A DNA stretch of 7,409 bases. Source: an uncultured Alphaproteobacteria bacterium (GTDB taxonomy: Bacteria > Pseudomonadota > Alphaproteobacteria > CAKMZR01). The stretch is from assembly GCA_929200455.1 (NCBI GenBank), contig CAKMZR010000078.1, positions 1-7,409 on the forward strand, given 5' to 3'. Each line of letters opens with the position of its first letter. Position 1 is the first letter of the stretch. Under the pieces are notes generated by a model that had not been told where the DNA came from, searched no databases, and worked only from the letters and a program-made list of their open reading frames with translations. The position numbers and the translations under genes are program-made. Positions 5,788 through 7,409 of this stretch are shown here, piece after piece.

Positions 5788-6161
5788 GTACTTCGCGTCA
5801 CCTTGCGTGGCGGCGAGGGAGATTGGGGGAGTTGCGGGCGTGTCTTTATTTGCGAGTGCGTGGGTTTCGTATTTTGGGTCGCAATGTGAGGATGAAGCGA
5901 GGAGAGCTTGATGTGATAGCGTGCAGGGGGAGTCTTTTGGTGGTTGCGGAGGTGAAGCGTCGGGATCTATTGGAGGAGGGATTGTTGTCTGTGACGAAGA
6001 GGCAGCAAAAGCGTATTGTGGGAGGTTTTGAGGAGTGGTTATCGAAGGAGTATGAACTGGGGAGGGATTGGGGGGACTATGCTATTCGATATGATGTGCT
6101 GGTGGTGGGAAGGAATTTTGGTGTGCACCATGAGGAGGATGCGTTTAGGGTTGATTTTTAG
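5784..6161 (+). CDS. yraN: YraN-family protein (UPF0102, PD-(D/E)xK nuclease-like)
   Basis: The 125-residue product fits the usual YraN length of about 120. Family motifs are present in order: GRLGELRACLYLRVRGFRIL at 12-31, then NVRMKRGELDVIA at 34-46 and VVAEVKRR at 53-60. Asp43, Glu56 and Lys58 form the E-x-D...E-x-K nuclease core shared with Holliday-junction resolvase folds. The biochemical role of YraN is not settled; DNA processing is inferred from the fold. I chose ATG 5784 because it overlaps the GTPase stop as ATGA, has GGGAGAGG just before it, and gives the expected N-terminus. Earlier in-frame starts at 5736 (TTG), 5754 and 5760 would add up to 16 residues. In other alphaproteobacteria I would expect rsmI or gshB beside yraN; neither is here. 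The TAG overlaps the stop of the convergent kinase gene by four bases. Confidence 0.85.
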   Translation: MSTSRHLAWRRGRLGELRACLYLRVRGFRILGRNVRMKRGELDVIACRGSLLVVAEVKRRDLLEEGLLSVTKRQQKRIVGGFEEWLSKEYELGRDWGDYAIRYDVLVVGRNFGVHHEEDAFRVDF

Positions 6162-7171
6162 GAGAGGAGTTTGGGTTCTTGAGCGATGAGTCGTTTTTTT
6201 GTGGAGGCGTAGTCTTGTGCATTGAGTCGAGAGCCGTGTGTTTCGACGACGCGTGCGGCGAATGAGTTAGCGGTTTTTGTGGCGTCGTGGAAGGAGACAT
6301 TGTGGGTGAGTGCGAAGAGGAATCCTGCGGCGAAGGCGTCGCCGGCCCCGTTGAGGTCGACGACGTGAGAAATGGGGAAAGCGGGTGTATGTTTTACGGT
6401 ATTTTCTGCGAGGGTGAGTGCGCCTTTGTCTTCGAGGGTGATGGCGGCATTTGTGATTCCGATTTTTTGTAGTTCTGAGCAGGCGTCGGCGGGAGAGGAT
6501 GTGTTGGTGAGGAGCATAGCTTCTTCTGCGTTGGAGAAGAGGATATTGATGAGGGGTAAGAGTTTGAGGATGGGTTCTTTGTGGTTTCGCACGCATGAGG
6601 GGTCTGAGAGGGAGAAGGCGACGGAAGTGTTGTGTTCTTTGGCGGTGGAAGCGGCTTTGATGAAGGCTTGTTGAGCGTCTTCGTGGTCGAAGAGGTATCC
6701 TTCGAGGAGGATGGTGTTTGCAGAAGAGATGATGTTGGCAGGGACGTGGTGTGGTGCGAAGTGTGAAGCGGCACCGATGCAAGTGGCCATGGTACGTTTT
6801 CCGTCTGGGGTGACGATGACGATACAGCATCCTGTGGGGTGGTCATGTTCGGAGGAAGCGAGGTATGAATCGACATTAATTTTGTTGAGATGTTTTTTGA
6901 GTAGGTTTCCGGTATTGTCGTTTCCGACGAGTCCGATGAATCCGGTATTTTCACCGAGTCCTGCGAGTCCGGCGATGGTGTTGCAAGCGGATCCTCCCGG
7001 ACTTATGGAAGCGGGTTTTCCGAGGAGGTCTCGGAGTTCATTCCACTGGTTGAAGGGAAGGATTTGAGCGGATTCTGGGGTGAGGTCGAAGGGGTCGAGG
7101 GAGGGAGTGTGGAAGGTGAGGTCGATGAGGGAGTTTCCGATTCCGACGATCATGGGAGAGGGTTGAGTCAT
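6158..7171 (-). CDS. PfkB-family carbohydrate/nucleoside kinase, likely adenosine kinase
   Basis: The 337-residue product is a cytoplasmic ribokinase-fold enzyme that moves phosphate from ATP to a sugar hydroxyl. Seen: IGNSLIDLTF at 11-20; PfkB signature 1, PGGSACNTIAGLAGLG, at 58-73; TPDGKRTMATCIGAA at 121-135; LLEGYLFD at 155-162; the Mg-binding NxxE as NAEE at 214-217; and signature 2, DLNGAGDAFAAGFL, at 272-285 with catalytic Asp278. The TGCCIVIVTPDGKRTM and LEGYLFD stretches match alphaproteobacterial proteins usually labelled adenosine kinase, which make AMP from adenosine. A ribokinase-like or other nucleoside substrate cannot be excluded. Start at ATG 7169-7171; M7 (MIVGIGNS) is an alternative, and neither has a Shine-Dalgarno sequence. 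It is transcribed alone, convergent with yraN, from a probable promoter at 7222-7250. Confidence 0.85.
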   Translation of the reverse strand: MTQPSPMIVGIGNSLIDLTFHTPSLDPFDLTPESAQILPFNQWNELRDLLGKPASISPGGSACNTIAGLAGLGENTGFIGLVGNDNTGNLLKKHLNKINVDSYLASSEHDHPTGCCIVIVTPDGKRTMATCIGAASHFAPHHVPANIISSANTILLEGYLFDHEDAQQAFIKAASTAKEHNTSVAFSLSDPSCVRNHKEPILKLLPLINILFSNAEEAMLLTNTSSPADACSELQKIGITNAAITLEDKGALTLAENTVKHTPAFPISHVVDLNGAGDAFAAGFLFALTHNVSFHDATKTANSFAARVVETHGSRLNAQDYASTKKRLIAQEPKLLS

Positions 7172-7221
7172 GATATGAAAGTGTCTAGGTTATAGGGACG
7201 ATGGTTTTGATTCTGTAGTTT

Positions 7222-7250
7222 ATTATGCTGTGATTGTGATAAGAGTGCAA
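7222..7250 (-). promoter_or_regulatory. Sigma-70-type promoter for the PfkB kinase gene
   Basis: Read on the minus strand, TTGCAC (7250-7245) and CATAAT (7227-7222) are 17 bases apart. The -10 has five of six consensus bases and the -35 keeps TTG. Transcription would begin near 7214, leaving a 5' leader of about 40 bases. Confidence 0.42.
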
Positions 7251-7260
7251 GGGTGCAAGT
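7245..7260 (+). repeat. 8-base direct repeat GTGCAAGG/GTGCAAGT
   Basis: GTGCAAG occurs at 7245-7251 and 7253-7259, between the divergent kinase and amidotransferase-like genes. One copy includes the putative -35 hexamer of the kinase promoter. It could be a paired half-site for a regulator or simply a short duplication. Confidence 0.35.
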
Positions 7261-7289
7261 CTGTTTAATTTGGAGAGGATAGAGCGAGT

Positions 7290-7409
7290 ATGGTAAGGAT
7301 TCTGGTGATAGAGGGCAATAAGAAGTTGCGACGGGAGAGGTTGAAGGCTCGTTTTGGGGAGACGACGGGAGAGGAATATGGGAAGATGCTGCAGAGTTTG
7401 GAGGAGGGT
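7290..7409 (+). CDS. Start of a probable class I glutamine amidotransferase (partial)
   Basis: ATG 7290 opens a frame that runs to the window edge (40 codons). GGAGAGGA at 7272-7279 is a good ribosome-binding site ten bases upstream. The first residues, MVRILVIEGNKKLRRERL, then TTGEEYGKMLQSL, resemble the N-terminus of stand-alone GMP-synthase-like amidotransferases of alphaproteobacteria (ILVVEGN, then T-x-x-E-x-Y-x-x-x-L). The first beta strand and the Gly-Asn turn fit that fold, but the catalytic Cys-His-Glu would lie beyond the window. The call therefore rests on the N-terminus alone. Confidence 0.55.
   Translation, partial: MVRILVIEGNKKLRRERLKARFGETTGEEYGKMLQSLEEG

Noticed and set aside
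6267..6830. Minus-strand ORF of 187 codons in a second frame inside the kinase gene
   Set aside because: It is an Arg/His/Pro-rich out-of-frame reading of the kinase, whose own frame has all PfkB motifs.

Overview
The window looks chromosomal and alphaproteobacterial, from a motile Gram-negative cell. The lineage call rests on four things. There is a hook protein gene behind a sigma-54-type promoter. The YbjN-family protein closely matches the alphaproteobacterial form I remember. The PfkB kinase resembles the alphaproteobacterial 'adenosine kinase' family. The last gene begins like the small class I glutamine amidotransferases common in that class. I see no rRNA, tRNA, CRISPR array, insertion sequence or phage gene.

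Layout. 1-141: the tail of a possible plus-strand gene joined by an ATGA overlap to a doubtful 28-codon ORF, then a weak terminator-like hairpin. 239-2217: two minus-strand genes, ybjN-like then flgE, with a GG-N10-GC element between them. 2218-2523: a divergent intergenic region of about 300 bases. 2538-6161: a tightly packed plus-strand run of a two-TM coiled-coil protein, a small basic protein, a MeaB/ArgK-type GTPase and a YraN-family protein. It is held together by ATGA and longer overlaps and reads as one operon. 6158-7171: a minus-strand PfkB-family kinase whose stop codon overlaps the yraN stop. 7290-7409: the start of a plus-strand gene that runs off the window.

How the genes fit together. 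flgE builds the flagellar hook and probably has its own late-class promoter. The large coiled-coil protein has two N-terminal membrane segments and a long cytoplasmic coil, a scaffold-like topology, but its function is unknown. MeaB-type GTPases chaperone B12-dependent mutases; no mutase is in view. YraN is a small PD-(D/E)xK-type protein, and the PfkB kinase probably handles nucleosides.

The most unusual signals are these. Plus-strand G greatly exceeds C whichever strand is coding, and all three complete minus-strand genes lack any Shine-Dalgarno sequence. At 4505-4519 there is a TGG GGG TTA TTT TGA string that copies the layout of the prfB +1 frameshift site, in a gene that is not prfB. A five-codon upstream ORF and a small hairpin lie before the coiled-coil gene. 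The GTPase has SKDD in place of the usual NKxD motif.
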